A stretch of 64,000 nt of DNA, from contig QEVF01000017.1 of the NCBI GenBank assembly GCA_003576915.1, positions 1-64,000 of the forward strand, in the 5' to 3' direction. Below the pieces are notes generated by a model. That model did no database searches. It saw only the letters and a program-made list of their open reading frames with translations, and was not told the origin of the DNA. This document shows positions 44,278 through 53,728 of this stretch, one piece after another. Both the position numbers and the translations under genes were made by a program. This DNA comes from Planctomycetota bacterium (GTDB taxonomy: Bacteria; Planctomycetota; UBA8742; UBA2392). Numbering within the stretch: the first letter of the stretch is position 1; each line of letters starts with the position of its first letter.

Positions 44278-45857
44278 GCAGGCTCCTTGCCTCGAACCAA
44301 CCTAGTTTGAAGCACGCGCCGCACAAGCACGCCGGCACCAATCAGGGCCACGGACCAGCAGGCCCAGGCGGCGGCAGCGGCCCAGCCAGGCAGGTGCTGC
44401 CGGGCGCGAATTCCGCCGCCGACGCGCCAGGGCAGAAAGTGTGGCGAGGTTGCGGTCCTGTAACTTTCGGGCGTGTTCACGCGCGCGATGACTCTGCCGT
44501 TCAGGACGGGTGGGTAGGAGTACTCCGCCAGGGTTCCCCCCAGCAGACGACCCAGGTTGATGATGCGGGACGGAAGGTATCCAAGGGCGCCGGATTCCAG
44601 ACCTGCCTCCGCGCGTGCCAACGCCTGCATGGTCTCGAGGCCGGCACTCAGGGGCAGGCAGCAGCCCTGAACCGCGGCACTGACACACATGACGGCTATG
44701 GCCGCTCGCCGCTGCATTCCGCCGCGCAACGCCAGGGCGCGGCAGGCCACCCAGATCTGCGGAAGCAGCAGCATCATGTGGTGGCACACGAAGCGGGGCC
44801 CGACGCACCCATGAACGCCGGCACCATGGGGGAAGCCGGACAACAGCCACAGGTGCGCCAGCAAGGTACAGGCCGTGAATGCCGCGAGCATCCGCGGGCG
44901 CCTGCGGCTACTCCAGAATGCCGCTGCACAAAGGCCCGCCGGCAGCCAGAACCAGAGAATTCCATAGTCAGTTCCCGCGATCCAGCCGGCGAGGGATGCG
45001 ACACTGAATTGCCAGCTGAGAATGATGCCGCCGTGGGCTGCATCCGCGGCGGCATAGCCGGTCGTGGCCACCTCGCCAAATCTCGCGAAGTTGTACCAGC
45101 CACCAAGAGCCAGCCACGGCGCCAAGGTCAGACCGCAGCAGGTCCAGAACACCAGCCAGCGGTCCCGATGTGAAACAGCGAAGAAGCTCCAGCCCGTGAG
45201 GGCCAGGGCCGGAAACACGGCATTATACCTCACATTCGACAACATCCCCAAAAGCAGACCCGTCAGCAGGGCCCACTTGATCCGGCCAGACACTCTGTAT
45301 TCCAGAATGCAGCCCAGGGCCGCCAGAAGCAGAAGCCCGGCCAGCACCTCCTCCTGCATGGAGCGGGACCAAACCATCCACTGCGTACACAGATAACAGA
45401 CCACCACGCCCTTTGCGGCGGTGCGGGAAGACAGGCCCATGCGGCGCATGACCCAGATCAGCACGACGCCGGTCATGAATGTCACCGTGGCCAGATACGC
45501 CGCGGCCACAATCACATCTCGAAAGTAAGAGTTCTCTGACCTGCCCAAGGGCGCAAGTATGCACCAGGCCGCGGCATCGAACGGAATGAGTATCAGACTC
45601 TGCCCGATGGGGTAGATGCTGTATCGAAGTCCGTCCCTGCCAACCGGCGAGAGCTGCGACTCCGCGTGCTCTTTCTCGAGGGCAATGGTGCCGCGCCACA
45701 GGATGCCCCTGGCGCAGTCCAGTCGCACCAGCGCGTCGGCGGTATCCACCTGGGGAGTCGCAACGACTGCCAGCATGCTCAGCAGCGCAAGCAAGGCGAT
45801 CACCAGTCGTTGCCTGGAGTGCTTTCGGAAAAGAGGTATGCGCCGGGCGAGTGTCAC
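44274..45857 (-). CDS. Polytopic membrane glycosyltransferase (GT39/GT83-like)
   Basis: The 527-residue protein has about ten membrane helices and, in the first outer loop, DTADALVRLDCARG, the acidic region where lipid-sugar glycosyltransferases keep catalytic Asp residues. ISFHLT-like signatures are absent, so assignment to GT39 rather than another GT-C family is tentative. The GTG start overlaps the upstream stop (GTGA). It may use the lipid-linked sugar made by the Dpm1-like enzyme. Its base composition is slightly lower in GC than its neighbours. Confidence 0.65.
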   Translation of the reverse strand: MTLARRIPLFRKHSRQRLVIALLALLSMLAVVATPQVDTADALVRLDCARGILWRGTIALEKEHAESQLSPVGRDGLRYSIYPIGQSLILIPFDAAAWCILAPLGRSENSYFRDVIVAAAYLATVTFMTGVVLIWVMRRMGLSSRTAAKGVVVCYLCTQWMVWSRSMQEEVLAGLLLLAALGCILEYRVSGRIKWALLTGLLLGMLSNVRYNAVFPALALTGWSFFAVSHRDRWLVFWTCCGLTLAPWLALGGWYNFARFGEVATTGYAAADAAHGGIILSWQFSVASLAGWIAGTDYGILWFWLPAGLCAAAFWSSRRRPRMLAAFTACTLLAHLWLLSGFPHGAGVHGCVGPRFVCHHMMLLLPQIWVACRALALRGGMQRRAAIAVMCVSAAVQGCCLPLSAGLETMQALARAEAGLESGALGYLPSRIINLGRLLGGTLAEYSYPPVLNGRVIARVNTPESYRTATSPHFLPWRVGGGIRARQHLPGWAAAAAWACWSVALIGAGVLVRRVLQTRLVRGKEPA

Positions 45858-46861
45858 GCCTGATTCAGTTCGTCGTAGATGTCGGCGTACATCTGCGCCA
45901 CGCGCGGCGCGGCATGCAGGGCTGCGTTGGCGTGGCCCCGTTCGATCAGTTCAGAGCGGAGGCCGGCGTCCTCGATCAGGCGGCGAAACCCGGCCGCGAT
46001 GGAGGCGACGTCCAGGGGGTTGACGAGGACGGCGGCGCCGCCTGAAGCTTCGGGCATGGAGGCCGCATCGGAGGTAAGGACAGGCCGCCCCGTGGCCTGG
46101 GCCTCGAGGATCGGCAGGCCAAATCCCTCATAGGTGGAGGCAAAAGCCAGCAGGTCGCAGTCGCGAAAGGCCTGGGCCATGCCTTGCGCCGTCAGGCTGG
46201 GCGAGTTGCGCCAGGGAAGATTCGAGGCGGCCAGCGCCGCCCGCAGGTCCCCATCCGGTTCTCCGACGATATGCAGACTGCAGCGCAGCCCGGCCAGAGC
46301 CCGCACCATGCGCACAAGGTTCTTGTTGGGCTTGGTGCCGACCATCAGGACTTCGGGCGTCCGGGGCCAGGGACGGGCCGGATCTGCCGTGAACTCGGGC
46401 GAAACGCAGCAGGGCACGTGACGAATGCGGGGTTCCACTTCAGGCAGCAGGGACAGCAGCTCGCGGCGTGTGGCCTGCGAGATGACGGTGACGATGGCGG
46501 CGCGAGGCACCGCCCAGTCGTAGAGCATCTTCTTGATCAGCCAGCGGCGCAGGCCGGAAGTCTGGTGGAGGAACACGCAATCGTGGACCGTGAGCAGGGT
46601 TCGCGCTTTGGGGAGGTGATAAGTAAGATAGTGAACGTCGCCCGTGACATGCCAGACGTCGGCGGATACGCGGGCCGCGGCCCGGGCGTTGCGCAGGCGG
46701 GGAAACACGCCTCGGCTGAACTCGGGGCATATCCAGGTCTCACAATGACAGCGGGGCGGCAGGAACCGTCGTACGAGTTCGAACTGACCTTCAATACTGA
46801 AATAGCCCGGCAAAGGCCGCCGCATCAGGTGCGCCACGCGAATGGCTTGCGGCTCGACCAT
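45854..46861 (-). CDS. GT4-family glycosyltransferase
   Basis: The 335-residue protein has a GT-B fold with VHDCVFLHQTSGL, TVISQATRREL, EVLMVGTKPNKNLVRMVRAL and the donor-binding FASTYEGFGLPILEAQATGRPVL pattern (E-x7-E). This resembles mannosyl- or rhamnosyltransferases of O-antigen clusters. ATG overlaps the upstream stop (ATGA). Confidence 0.85.
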   Translation of the reverse strand: MVEPQAIRVAHLMRRPLPGYFSIEGQFELVRRFLPPRCHCETWICPEFSRGVFPRLRNARAAARVSADVWHVTGDVHYLTYHLPKARTLLTVHDCVFLHQTSGLRRWLIKKMLYDWAVPRAAIVTVISQATRRELLSLLPEVEPRIRHVPCCVSPEFTADPARPWPRTPEVLMVGTKPNKNLVRMVRALAGLRCSLHIVGEPDGDLRAALAASNLPWRNSPSLTAQGMAQAFRDCDLLAFASTYEGFGLPILEAQATGRPVLTSDAASMPEASGGAAVLVNPLDVASIAAGFRRLIEDAGLRSELIERGHANAALHAAPRVAQMYADIYDELNQA

Positions 46862-48276
46862 CAATCCCTGCCGCCCGGAGAGACGGCGCCGCGCGCGGAA
46901 TCTGCCAGCAGCACCTGACGGTAGGCAGCCGCAAAGCCGGGGGCTGTGAACCGGGCCTGCGCGTACTCCCATGCGCGCAGCGACATGGCCGCGAGCTCTT
47001 CGCGCTGGGCGAGCAGCCGCTCCAGGATGCCGACCACCTCGCGGACGATGCGCGCCTCGTCGCCGTTTTCGACGATGCAACCGTTTGTTCCATCAAGATG
47101 TTCATGCAGCGCACCGCAGCGCGTGGAGATGGGTACCACGGCATGGGCCATGGCCTCCTGCACCACCAGAGGCATGCCCTCCGAACTTGAGGTGAGCAGC
47201 AGCAGGTGGGACTGCTCATAGATGCGGCGCATGACGGTCGGGTCAAGCACGACCCCTCGAAACTCGCAATGGGCCCGGTCCTCGGGCTCGACCCACTCCG
47301 GGATGGGTCCCACCAGCGTGAACCTGAGATTGAGGGCCCGCTTCCGGCATTCCGTGGCGATCCGCCCCACGAGGTAAACGCGCTTTTCGGGCGCGGCCCT
47401 CCCGACAAAGACCACCTCCAGCGTCGGCGCATGAAAGTCATGGGTGTCGCGGCGTCCCATGCTGATGCCGTTTTCGATGACCACCGACCGGGCGGCCAGT
47501 TCTCCGCTCAGGCCTTGCGCCCTGTAAAGCTCCTTGCGCAGCCGGTTGTGCTCAAGGCTGATGACCACTCGGGCATTCAGGCGAGGCACAAACTGCAGCG
47601 CCCATTCCTCGTGCGCCGCGTCAAATGCGTGCCGCAGATCCACGCAGCGGACGTGCGGCGACAACAGGGGAACGAGAGCGTACGCCAGCGAGCAATGCGA
47701 GCCGAACACCACCGCATGACGATGCCTCGAGATCAGACCGGCCAGATACCCGGCATAGAGACGGGAGAGAATGCGGCCGCCCGCAAGTCGCCAGGGCCTG
47801 ATGACCCTGCCGGCGCCCCGATACTCGCCCAGAAACCCGTTCTCGTTGCCGCGCTCCGTGAAGTACACCCAGGGCTGCAGGTCCTGGGCGCCCTGCACGA
47901 TCTGCGCATGCACTCGTTCAGCGCCCCCGAAATCAGCCGTTCGGAAGAAGAAGAACACGCCTCCGGGATTTCTTTGGCGCGAGAACAGGCTCAATGCGCG
48001 CCCGACACTCCCCAGGCCAAACCGCAGGAGGCGCTTCAGGCCCTTTAGGGCGCCGCCTCGCGCAATCCCGCTTCTCAGCCGCCTCCAGCCCCTGAGCGCA
48101 GGCTGCGGCGTCAGGGCCCGAGCCATGGCCCAGTATCCGGCCCCGGAGAAGGGAAAGCGAGCCACAAGAGCCGCGGCCGTCGCCAGACTCCGCGCCGTCT
48201 GCCCCCGGTTCTTCTGTTCTCCGGCCAGAATCTTGAGCTGGTCGTGCAGCACGGCCCGGTCCGGCGCGCTAGCCAC
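46861..48276 (-). CDS. GT4-family glycosyltransferase with extra N-terminal helical module
   Basis: The GT4 core begins near residue 110 (GGVFFFFRTADFGGAERVHA) and has EVVFVGRAAPEKRVYLVGRI and LLTSSSEGMPLVVQEAMAHA. Before it lies a module of about 60 residues with LATAAALVARFPFSGAGYWA and RALTP. The same module forms the C-terminus of the GT2 enzyme at 49368-50267. GTG at 48276 is preferred because GGAG precedes it and the overlap with wecB is then 8 bp; ATG at 48300 is an alternative without a ribosome-binding site. Confidence 0.8.
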   Translation of the reverse strand: MASAPDRAVLHDQLKILAGEQKNRGQTARSLATAAALVARFPFSGAGYWAMARALTPQPALRGWRRLRSGIARGGALKGLKRLLRFGLGSVGRALSLFSRQRNPGGVFFFFRTADFGGAERVHAQIVQGAQDLQPWVYFTERGNENGFLGEYRGAGRVIRPWRLAGGRILSRLYAGYLAGLISRHRHAVVFGSHCSLAYALVPLLSPHVRCVDLRHAFDAAHEEWALQFVPRLNARVVISLEHNRLRKELYRAQGLSGELAARSVVIENGISMGRRDTHDFHAPTLEVVFVGRAAPEKRVYLVGRIATECRKRALNLRFTLVGPIPEWVEPEDRAHCEFRGVVLDPTVMRRIYEQSHLLLLTSSSEGMPLVVQEAMAHAVVPISTRCGALHEHLDGTNGCIVENGDEARIVREVVGILERLLAQREELAAMSLRAWEYAQARFTAPGFAAAYRQVLLADSARGAVSPGGRD

Positions 48277-49378
48277 TGAGCGCTCCGCCGGCCAGATCAT
48301 CGGCGATGCGTTCTGCGGCGTGGCCGTCGCCGTAAGGGTTGGGCGTGCGTTGCAGCAAGTCGCGCAGGCCCGGGTCGTCCAGCACCGAGATCATGGCCGC
48401 GTGCAGGCGCGAGCTGTCCAGCCCCACGATTTTCAGGAAACCCGCCTCAATGCCTTCCGGGCGCTCCGTGACCTCGCGTGTCACGAGCACAGGCAGGCCA
48501 AAACTCGGCGCCTCCTCCTGCAGGCCGCCGCTGTCGGTCACAACCAGCGATGCGCGCCTGAGCAGATGAACGGAGTCCGCGTAGCCCAGGGGCTCAATGA
48601 CGTGCAGCCGCGGATGGGCATGGAGGAACGGCAGGGCCTGCCTGCGAACCTCCGGATTGGGGTGCAACGGCATCACCACCTCCACGTCCGGCCTCTCCGC
48701 CACCACCCGACTCAGCGCCGCCAGCGTCGATGCCAGAGCGGCCTGGCCCTCCCGCCGGTGGGCCGTGGCGTAGATCACACGCGTGCGCTCTCCCAGGCGC
48801 GGCAGCCCCGATGCCGCGCCGCGCGGGCGCTGTGCGACCCAGAGCGCGGCGTCCACACCCGTCTGGCCCGTCACGAGAATGCGTGATGCTTCGACTCCCT
48901 CGGCCAGAAGGTTTTCCCGCGCCCCGGGCGTCGGCGCATAGAGGCGAGCCGCAATACGGTCCACCATGCGGCGGTAGCCTTCCTCGGGCCAGGGCGCGTC
49001 CAGACGGCCGCTGCGCAGGCCGGCCTCGACGTGGGCGCAGGGAATGCGCGCATGAAATGCGGCCAACGCCCCCGCCAGCGCCGTGGCCGTGTCGCCCTGC
49101 ACCACGACCATGCGCGGCCCGATGGCAGCCAGTGCCTGGCCCAGGCCGGCGATCAGGCGCGCCAGCAATTCATCCAGCGACTGGCCCTCACGCATCAGCG
49201 CCAGGTCGTGAGTCGGCTTCAGTCCGAAGGGCAAGAGGGCCCCGGCAATCAGGTCGCGGTGCTGGCCGGTGCTGATCATGTGGAAGGGGATTTGCCGCGC
49301 GGCCAACGCCAGCGCCACCGGCGCCAGCTTGATGGCCTCCGGCCGCGTTCCCAGCACGATCGCAATGTCAGCTTTCAC
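48269..49378 (-). CDS. wecB: UDP-N-acetylglucosamine 2-epimerase (non-hydrolysing)
   Basis: The 369-residue protein interconverts UDP-GlcNAc and UDP-ManNAc. Motifs: VLGTRPEAIKLAPV, STGQHRDL, VQGDTATALAGALAA, AHVEAGLRSG, TAHRREG, HPNPEVR, VVTDSGGLQEEAP and REVTERPEGIEAG, all in standard positions. This suggests a ManNAc-derived sugar in the polysaccharide. The GTG start overlaps the upstream GT2 gene by 11 bp. Confidence 0.93.
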   Translation of the reverse strand: MKADIAIVLGTRPEAIKLAPVALALAARQIPFHMISTGQHRDLIAGALLPFGLKPTHDLALMREGQSLDELLARLIAGLGQALAAIGPRMVVVQGDTATALAGALAAFHARIPCAHVEAGLRSGRLDAPWPEEGYRRMVDRIAARLYAPTPGARENLLAEGVEASRILVTGQTGVDAALWVAQRPRGAASGLPRLGERTRVIYATAHRREGQAALASTLAALSRVVAERPDVEVVMPLHPNPEVRRQALPFLHAHPRLHVIEPLGYADSVHLLRRASLVVTDSGGLQEEAPSFGLPVLVTREVTERPEGIEAGFLKIVGLDSSRLHAAMISVLDDPGLRDLLQRTPNPYGDGHAAERIADDLAGGALSG

Positions 49379-50267
49379 GTATGCCACGCAGACGGCGCGT
49401 CCAGCGCAGGAAGGCCATGGGCGTAAGGGCCCGCAGCGCGGCCCAATAGCCGGCGCCGGAAAGCGGATAGCGCCAAACAAGCCACAGCGCCGTCCGCAGG
49501 CTTTGGGCCCCGTGGCCCGCGGACTTGAGCTGGCCCGCCAGGGCCGTCATGTGCTGCCGCAGTGCCTGCCGCGACCCTTGAGCGGCAATGACCCTGGCGG
49601 CGGCGTGACTGACTTCAAGGGCCTTCTGCCGCGTCAGGCTGTCGGGCTCGTCGCCGTAGTCATACAGCACGCGACTCAGGTGCCTCAGGGGGCCGACCTT
49701 GGCCATGCGCACCCAGTAGTCGTAGTCCTCGGCCAGTTCCCGCGAGGCGTCATAGGCGCCCACCTGGCGCGCCGCCGACGCGCGATAGAGAAAGCAGGCG
49801 CCGATCACGTTTCTTCCCACAAGTTCCGACACAGGCCCCATGGTGCGGATCTCGCCGGGGCTGCCGTTTGCGTTGATCACCTGATAGTCCGCAAAAACCA
49901 TCACTGCCTCGCGATGCCGCTCCAGCTCCTGCACCATGGCCGAGATGGCCCCGGGCCGATAGGCATTGTCGTCGCTGGTCCAGGTCCAGTACTCCCCCCG
50001 CGCGGCTTCAAAGCCTGTGTTCAGCGCGCGCGGCAGGCCGCCGTTATCCTTCGTGATCACCCGCAAGCGGCCGTTGCCGTGCTCGCGCTCGAGGCGCGCG
50101 AGAATTTCGCCGGTGTGGTCCGGGCTGCCGTCATTGACCACTATGAGTTCGAGGTTCGGATAGTCCTGGGACAGGACGTTGCAGACCGCCCGTTCGATCA
50201 GGCGGGCACGCCGGTACGTGGGCAGCACCACGCTGACAAGCGGACCTGTCATGGCCCCGTCTGTCAT
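49368..50267 (-). CDS. GT2-family glycosyltransferase with C-terminal helical module
   Basis: The 299-residue protein has a GT-A fold: VSVVLPTYRRARLIERAV, LIVVNDGSPDHTGEIL, ALNTGFEAARGEYWTWTSDD (DxD-type metal site) and ELAEDYDYWVRMAKVG. The last 60 residues (LRTALWLVWRYPLSGAGYWA then RALTP) match the N-terminal module of the GT4 enzyme two genes downstream. ATGA overlap with the upstream methyltransferase. Confidence 0.83.
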   Translation of the reverse strand: MTDGAMTGPLVSVVLPTYRRARLIERAVCNVLSQDYPNLELIVVNDGSPDHTGEILARLEREHGNGRLRVITKDNGGLPRALNTGFEAARGEYWTWTSDDNAYRPGAISAMVQELERHREAVMVFADYQVINANGSPGEIRTMGPVSELVGRNVIGACFLYRASAARQVGAYDASRELAEDYDYWVRMAKVGPLRHLSRVLYDYGDEPDSLTRQKALEVSHAAARVIAAQGSRQALRQHMTALAGQLKSAGHGAQSLRTALWLVWRYPLSGAGYWAALRALTPMAFLRWTRRLRGIRES

Positions 50268-50980
50268 CAGGGCTTCGTCCACGCGGAAACCAGCAGATAG
50301 GCCCCGAACAGCGCGGCGCCCACGCGGCTGTTCTCTCCAAAGGGGCGCAGCAGCGCGGCGGCGAGCGCACGGCGCCATCCGTCGAGGAACCGGGCCTGCC
50401 AGCGCACGCCGGCCAGGTTCTCACTGCCGCCGGTCAATCCCAGGCGGGTCATGAAGGGCGCGAGGGTCGTCACGGGATACTCATTGCCGTACTCCCAGCG
50501 CCCGCTGGCCTCCAGGCGTCGCTTGCCTTGAAGGTAAAAGCGCCCCCTGGCGCTGGGGACAATGACTACCAGTCTTCCCCCGGGCCGCAGGACGCGCACC
50601 ATCTCGGCCAGGCCGCGCTCGAGGTCCGGGGGTTCGAAGTGTTCCATCACGCCGCTGTTGAACACCACGTCAAAGCTGGCTTGCGGAAAGGGCAGGCGAA
50701 ACAGGTCCCCCGCCACGCGCCAGCGCAGGGAAGCCGCGCCTTTGAGGCATTGCGGCACGATGTCGAGGGCGCACACGCTGGCGCCTTCCTCGGCCAGAGC
50801 GAGGCAAAGTCCACCGGTGCCGCTGCCCGCCTCCAGTGCGAGCTTGCCGCGAAGGTCGCCGCAGGCCCGTTTCAGGGACTGCCGCAGGAAGTCCGGCGCA
50901 CCGCTGCCGATCTGACCCTGATGGGAGCGCCAATACTCATGCCAGACTTCGCTGATGCCCTCGGGCGCGGGGCGGTTCAT
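50267..50980 (-). CDS. SAM-dependent methyltransferase
   Basis: The 237-residue class I methyltransferase has [20 protein letters not shown] (SAM site), [26 protein letters not shown] and [19 protein letters not shown] longer C-terminal tail ends in a weakly hydrophobic helix ([16 protein letters not shown]), possibly membrane-associated. It lies directly after the exporter ATPase, a common place for enzymes that methylate a chain end for Wzt recognition. ATGA overlaps at both ends. Confidence 0.8.
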   Translation of the reverse strand: MNRPAPEGISEVWHEYWRSHQGQIGSGAPDFLRQSLKRACGDLRGKLALEAGSGTGGLCLALAEEGASVCALDIVPQCLKGAASLRWRVAGDLFRLPFPQASFDVVFNSGVMEHFEPPDLERGLAEMVRVLRPGGRLVVIVPSARGRFYLQGKRRLEASGRWEYGNEYPVTTLAPFMTRLGLTGGSENLAGVRWQARFLDGWRRALAAALLRPFGENSRVGAALFGAYLLVSAWTKP

Positions 50981-52233
50981 CGCTTCTGCTCCGGCGTCAG
51001 TACGCGCCAGTGCTGGCGATGGTCCATGAGTGAAAGGCGGTCGCTCCAGACCGGCCGTCGGACTTCGATGCGTGCCGCGCCCTCCTTGACCCAGATGGGG
51101 TGGGTCATGACCCCGTTGAACACATAGAGATTCACGCGCTGCAGGCCCACGGGCAGCCGGAGCTGAGGGACCTCAACTTCGGCCACACCTTCACCCGGCA
51201 TTCCCCGGCCCGCCAGCAGGTTCCCGCTTGCCACATGAAAGAAGTAATGCGAAGGCACCTGCACGGGGAAGCGGGCATCGTCGGGCTGCAGCGTCAGCGC
51301 CAGGACCGGGCACTCCAGTTCTTCGCGGATCCGATAGTGGAACCGGATGTGCAGGGTCGAGTCATGTTCGAGGGTCTTGAGTTCGTTGCCTTGACCATCG
51401 AGCAGTTCAACCTTCAGGATTTCGGCGCGGGGCTGGCCGCCGGCGGCCTCGGTGAACATGTGCAGCGACGCGTCTCCGCGCGCCTGAACCGTTTCGAGGT
51501 ATCGCTCGATGGCGCGCGGAGGGTCGTCTTCCATCTGCTTTTCGCCGCCCTCCAGAAAGAGGCAGCGAGACGCCGAGTTGATGACATACATGTTGTGGCT
51601 GACGCAGACGATGGTGACGCCCTGCTTGCGGCGCCGTGCCATCCAGTCGTAGCACTTCATCTGAAAGCTGGCGTCGCCCACGGCCAGCACTTCATCCACC
51701 AGCAGCACGTCAACCTCGGCGTGGGCCGCGACGGCAAAGGCCAGGCGCGCATACATGCCCGAACTGTAGTTCTTGACGGGCATGTCCATGAACTCACGGA
51801 GTCCGGAGAAGTCCACGATACTGTCATAGCGCTGACGGATTTCGCGCTGCCGCAGGCCCAGGATGGCGCCGTTGATGAAGACGTTCTCCCTCCCGCTCAG
51901 ATAGGGATGGAATCCGGCCCCAAGCTCGATCAGGCCGCCGACGCGCCCCACGGTGATCACCTGCCCCCGTTCCGGCCGCAGGATGCGGAACAGGAGCTTC
52001 AGCAGCGTGCTTTTGCCGCTTCCATTGGGGCCGATCACCCCCAACATGGCCCCCTTTTCCAACTGAAAACTGAGATCGCGCAGCGCCCAGAACTCGTGCT
52101 CCAGCAGCCCGCCTTCGTCGCGGGAGCGCAGCAGGCGTCTGGGCCAGCCCAGCACGGCGTCTACGAGCGTGCGCGCGCGGGGGCCCCTCGAGAACCGCTT
52201 GGAAACGCCCCTGAATTCCACTGCCACCGGCAT
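50977..52233 (-). CDS. wzt: Polysaccharide ABC exporter ATPase with C-terminal Wzt-like domain
   Basis: The 418-residue protein has the ATPase with [18 protein letters not shown] (Walker A), [14 protein letters not shown] (signature) and [14 protein letters not shown] (Walker B). After about residue 250 comes a beta-sandwich extension (around [13 protein letters not shown] and [10 protein letters not shown]) like the Wzt carbohydrate-binding domain. Such domains check the modified end of the glycan before export. It starts in a TAATG overlap with the permease gene. Confidence 0.92.
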   Translation of the reverse strand: MPVAVEFRGVSKRFSRGPRARTLVDAVLGWPRRLLRSRDEGGLLEHEFWALRDLSFQLEKGAMLGVIGPNGSGKSTLLKLLFRILRPERGQVITVGRVGGLIELGAGFHPYLSGRENVFINGAILGLRQREIRQRYDSIVDFSGLREFMDMPVKNYSSGMYARLAFAVAAHAEVDVLLVDEVLAVGDASFQMKCYDWMARRRKQGVTIVCVSHNMYVINSASRCLFLEGGEKQMEDDPPRAIERYLETVQARGDASLHMFTEAAGGQPRAEILKVELLDGQGNELKTLEHDSTLHIRFHYRIREELECPVLALTLQPDDARFPVQVPSHYFFHVASGNLLAGRGMPGEGVAEVEVPQLRLPVGLQRVNLYVFNGVMTHPIWVKEGAARIEVRRPVWSDRLSLMDHRQHWRVLTPEQKR

Positions 52234-53012
52234 TACGCCAGTTCTCCGAAGCGGGCTTCGGCGCGGCGGAACCAGGCCCAGCCCGACACCAGCGTCAGCA
52301 GGCTCAGGCCTGCTGCCGCCGCCAGGGATTCGGGGCGGGGCGCAGGCGCCCCCAGCAGGGCGTACCTCCAGGCATCGAGGAGGGGGGTCATGGGATTGAG
52401 CAGATTGACCCAGGCAAACACGCCCTGGGAGGGCAGGGGATACAGCACCGAACTGGCAAACATCCAGAGCTGGACGCCCACCTGCAGGATGAACTGAACG
52501 TCGCGATAGAAAAGGTTGGCCGCCGACACGAACAGCGCCAGCCCTGACGCCAGGCACAGTTGCAGGGCAAGCACCAGGGGCACCAACGCCATCGGCCACC
52601 CCGGCGTCACCCGGTGCAGGGCCATCAGGCCCGCCAGCAGCAGCGCCGCCACGCCGAAGTCCACCAGCGCAGAAAGCACGACCGAGGCCGGAAGCACTTG
52701 CCGCGGAAAGTAGACCTTCGTGACCAGATTGCTGTTGTCACTCAGGCAACGCGAGGCCCCCTGAATGATGTTGGCGTGCAGTTGCCACACCAGCAGTCCG
52801 GTGTAGGCAAAGAGCGGGTAGGCAATGCCCCCTGTGGAAATGTCGGCCACGCGCGAGAAAATCTCCGTGAACACCAGCATCAGCGCCAGGGGCATGATGA
52901 CAGCCCAGCCAATGCCCAGCAGAGCGTGCTTGTAGCGCACACGCACTTCACGCATGGCCAGCGCCACAATCAACTCGCGGTAGCGCCAGGTCTCTTTGAT
53001 GTCGGCAAGCAT
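52233..53012 (-). CDS. wzm: Polysaccharide ABC exporter permease
   Basis: The 259-residue ABC-2 permease has six membrane helices. An N-terminal amphipathic part (IKETWRYRELIVALAMREVR) and YKHALLGIGWAVIMPLALML are typical of Wzm/KpsM proteins, as is FYRDVQFILQVGVQLWMFAS. It is the first gene of the eleven-gene operon and pairs with the Wzt-like ATPase to export a lipid-linked glycan across the inner membrane. Confidence 0.92.
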   Translation of the reverse strand: MLADIKETWRYRELIVALAMREVRVRYKHALLGIGWAVIMPLALMLVFTEIFSRVADISTGGIAYPLFAYTGLLVWQLHANIIQGASRCLSDNSNLVTKVYFPRQVLPASVVLSALVDFGVAALLLAGLMALHRVTPGWPMALVPLVLALQLCLASGLALFVSAANLFYRDVQFILQVGVQLWMFASSVLYPLPSQGVFAWVNLLNPMTPLLDAWRYALLGAPAPRPESLAAAAGLSLLTLVSGWAWFRRAEARFGELA

Positions 53013-53042
53013 ACGGGGTGCGCGGGCAGACTCCGTCCCGGT

Positions 53043-53088
53043 GGGATGCAGCGCATCCCTCGGAGGGCAAACAGATTGCGCGATTATA
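53043..53088 (-). promoter_or_regulatory. Polysaccharide operon promoter and leader hairpin
   Basis: On the minus strand a perfect TATAAT (53083-53088) preceded by TG gives an expected start near 53076 and a leader of about 64 nt. In that leader GGGATGC-GCT-GCATCCC (53043-53059) forms an exact 7-bp hairpin with a 3-nt loop. No clear -35 box is present. With a NusG-type gene diverging from this point, the hairpin may be its recruitment site; that is inference. Confidence 0.55.
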
Positions 53089-53156
53089 CATTGCCTGCCG
53101 GGCAAGCCTCGCATCAAGACGCTTCTGCCCGCGCAAAACGGCCGCATAATCCCGCC

Positions 53157-53702
53157 ATGCCCACGCTGCCTCCCATGCCCGATCGTTTCCCGCCGGACGT
53201 GCTCCAGGCCGGAGTTTCGTCACGCTCGACGTGGCGGGTCGCGCGAACACGGGCACGACAGGAAAAGAAGCTCGCGCGCTGGCTGTACGCGCGGCAGCTT
53301 CCCTATTTCCTTCCCCTGCGCCGCAAGACCCGCAACTGGCGCGGCCGCCGCATCTCCAGCGAAGAGCCGCTCCTGCCCGGTTATGTCTTCTTCATGGCAA
53401 GCGACGAGCAGGCGCGGCTGGCCATGACCTCGCGCTGCATCGTGGACCGCCTTGATGTCACCGACCAGCCGGCCCTGGTGAGCGAACTGCACGCCCTCGA
53501 GCGTCTGGCCGCCAGCGGCAGGGCCTTCACGGAAGCCCCGGGGTTTTCACCCCAGCGCGAGGTTGAAATCAGGGCGGGGCCCCTGGCAGGCCTGCGTGGC
53601 TACGTGGCGGCGCTGGCGCCGGGCAAAGTCGTGCTGCGGCTGGAGATACTGGGTCGCAACCTTGAAGTTGCCGTGGATGAAACGGAACTGGAAGCGGTGT
53701 AG
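53157..53702 (+). CDS. NusG paralogue (RfaH/LoaP/UpxY-like antiterminator)
   Basis: The 181-residue protein has an NGN domain (WRVARTRARQEKKLARWLYA; LLPGYVFFMA near residue 73) and a KOW domain (VEIRAGPLAGLRGYVAAL to the end). Genomes have one essential nusG, usually beside secE and rplK; a second copy next to a polysaccharide cluster is typical of specialised paralogues that stop polymerase pausing or termination in long operons. It is divergent from the eleven-gene operon. CATAAT ends 6 nt before the ATG, suggesting a leaderless mRNA. Confidence 0.85.
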   Translation: MPTLPPMPDRFPPDVLQAGVSSRSTWRVARTRARQEKKLARWLYARQLPYFLPLRRKTRNWRGRRISSEEPLLPGYVFFMASDEQARLAMTSRCIVDRLDVTDQPALVSELHALERLAASGRAFTEAPGFSPQREVEIRAGPLAGLRGYVAALAPGKVVLRLEILGRNLEVAVDETELEAV

Positions 53703-53728
53703 GCGCGCCCGTGGGGTACACTGGGATC

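Noticed and set aside
44274..45857. Recent horizontal transfer of the membrane glycosyltransferase from its slightly lower GC
   Set aside because: The shift is small, may reflect its hydrophobic composition, and the gene is fully integrated through overlapping stop/start codons.
53012..53082. An ops/JUMPstart element in the polysaccharide leader
   Set aside because: No GGCGGTAG-like sequence is present; only the GGGATGC hairpin was kept.
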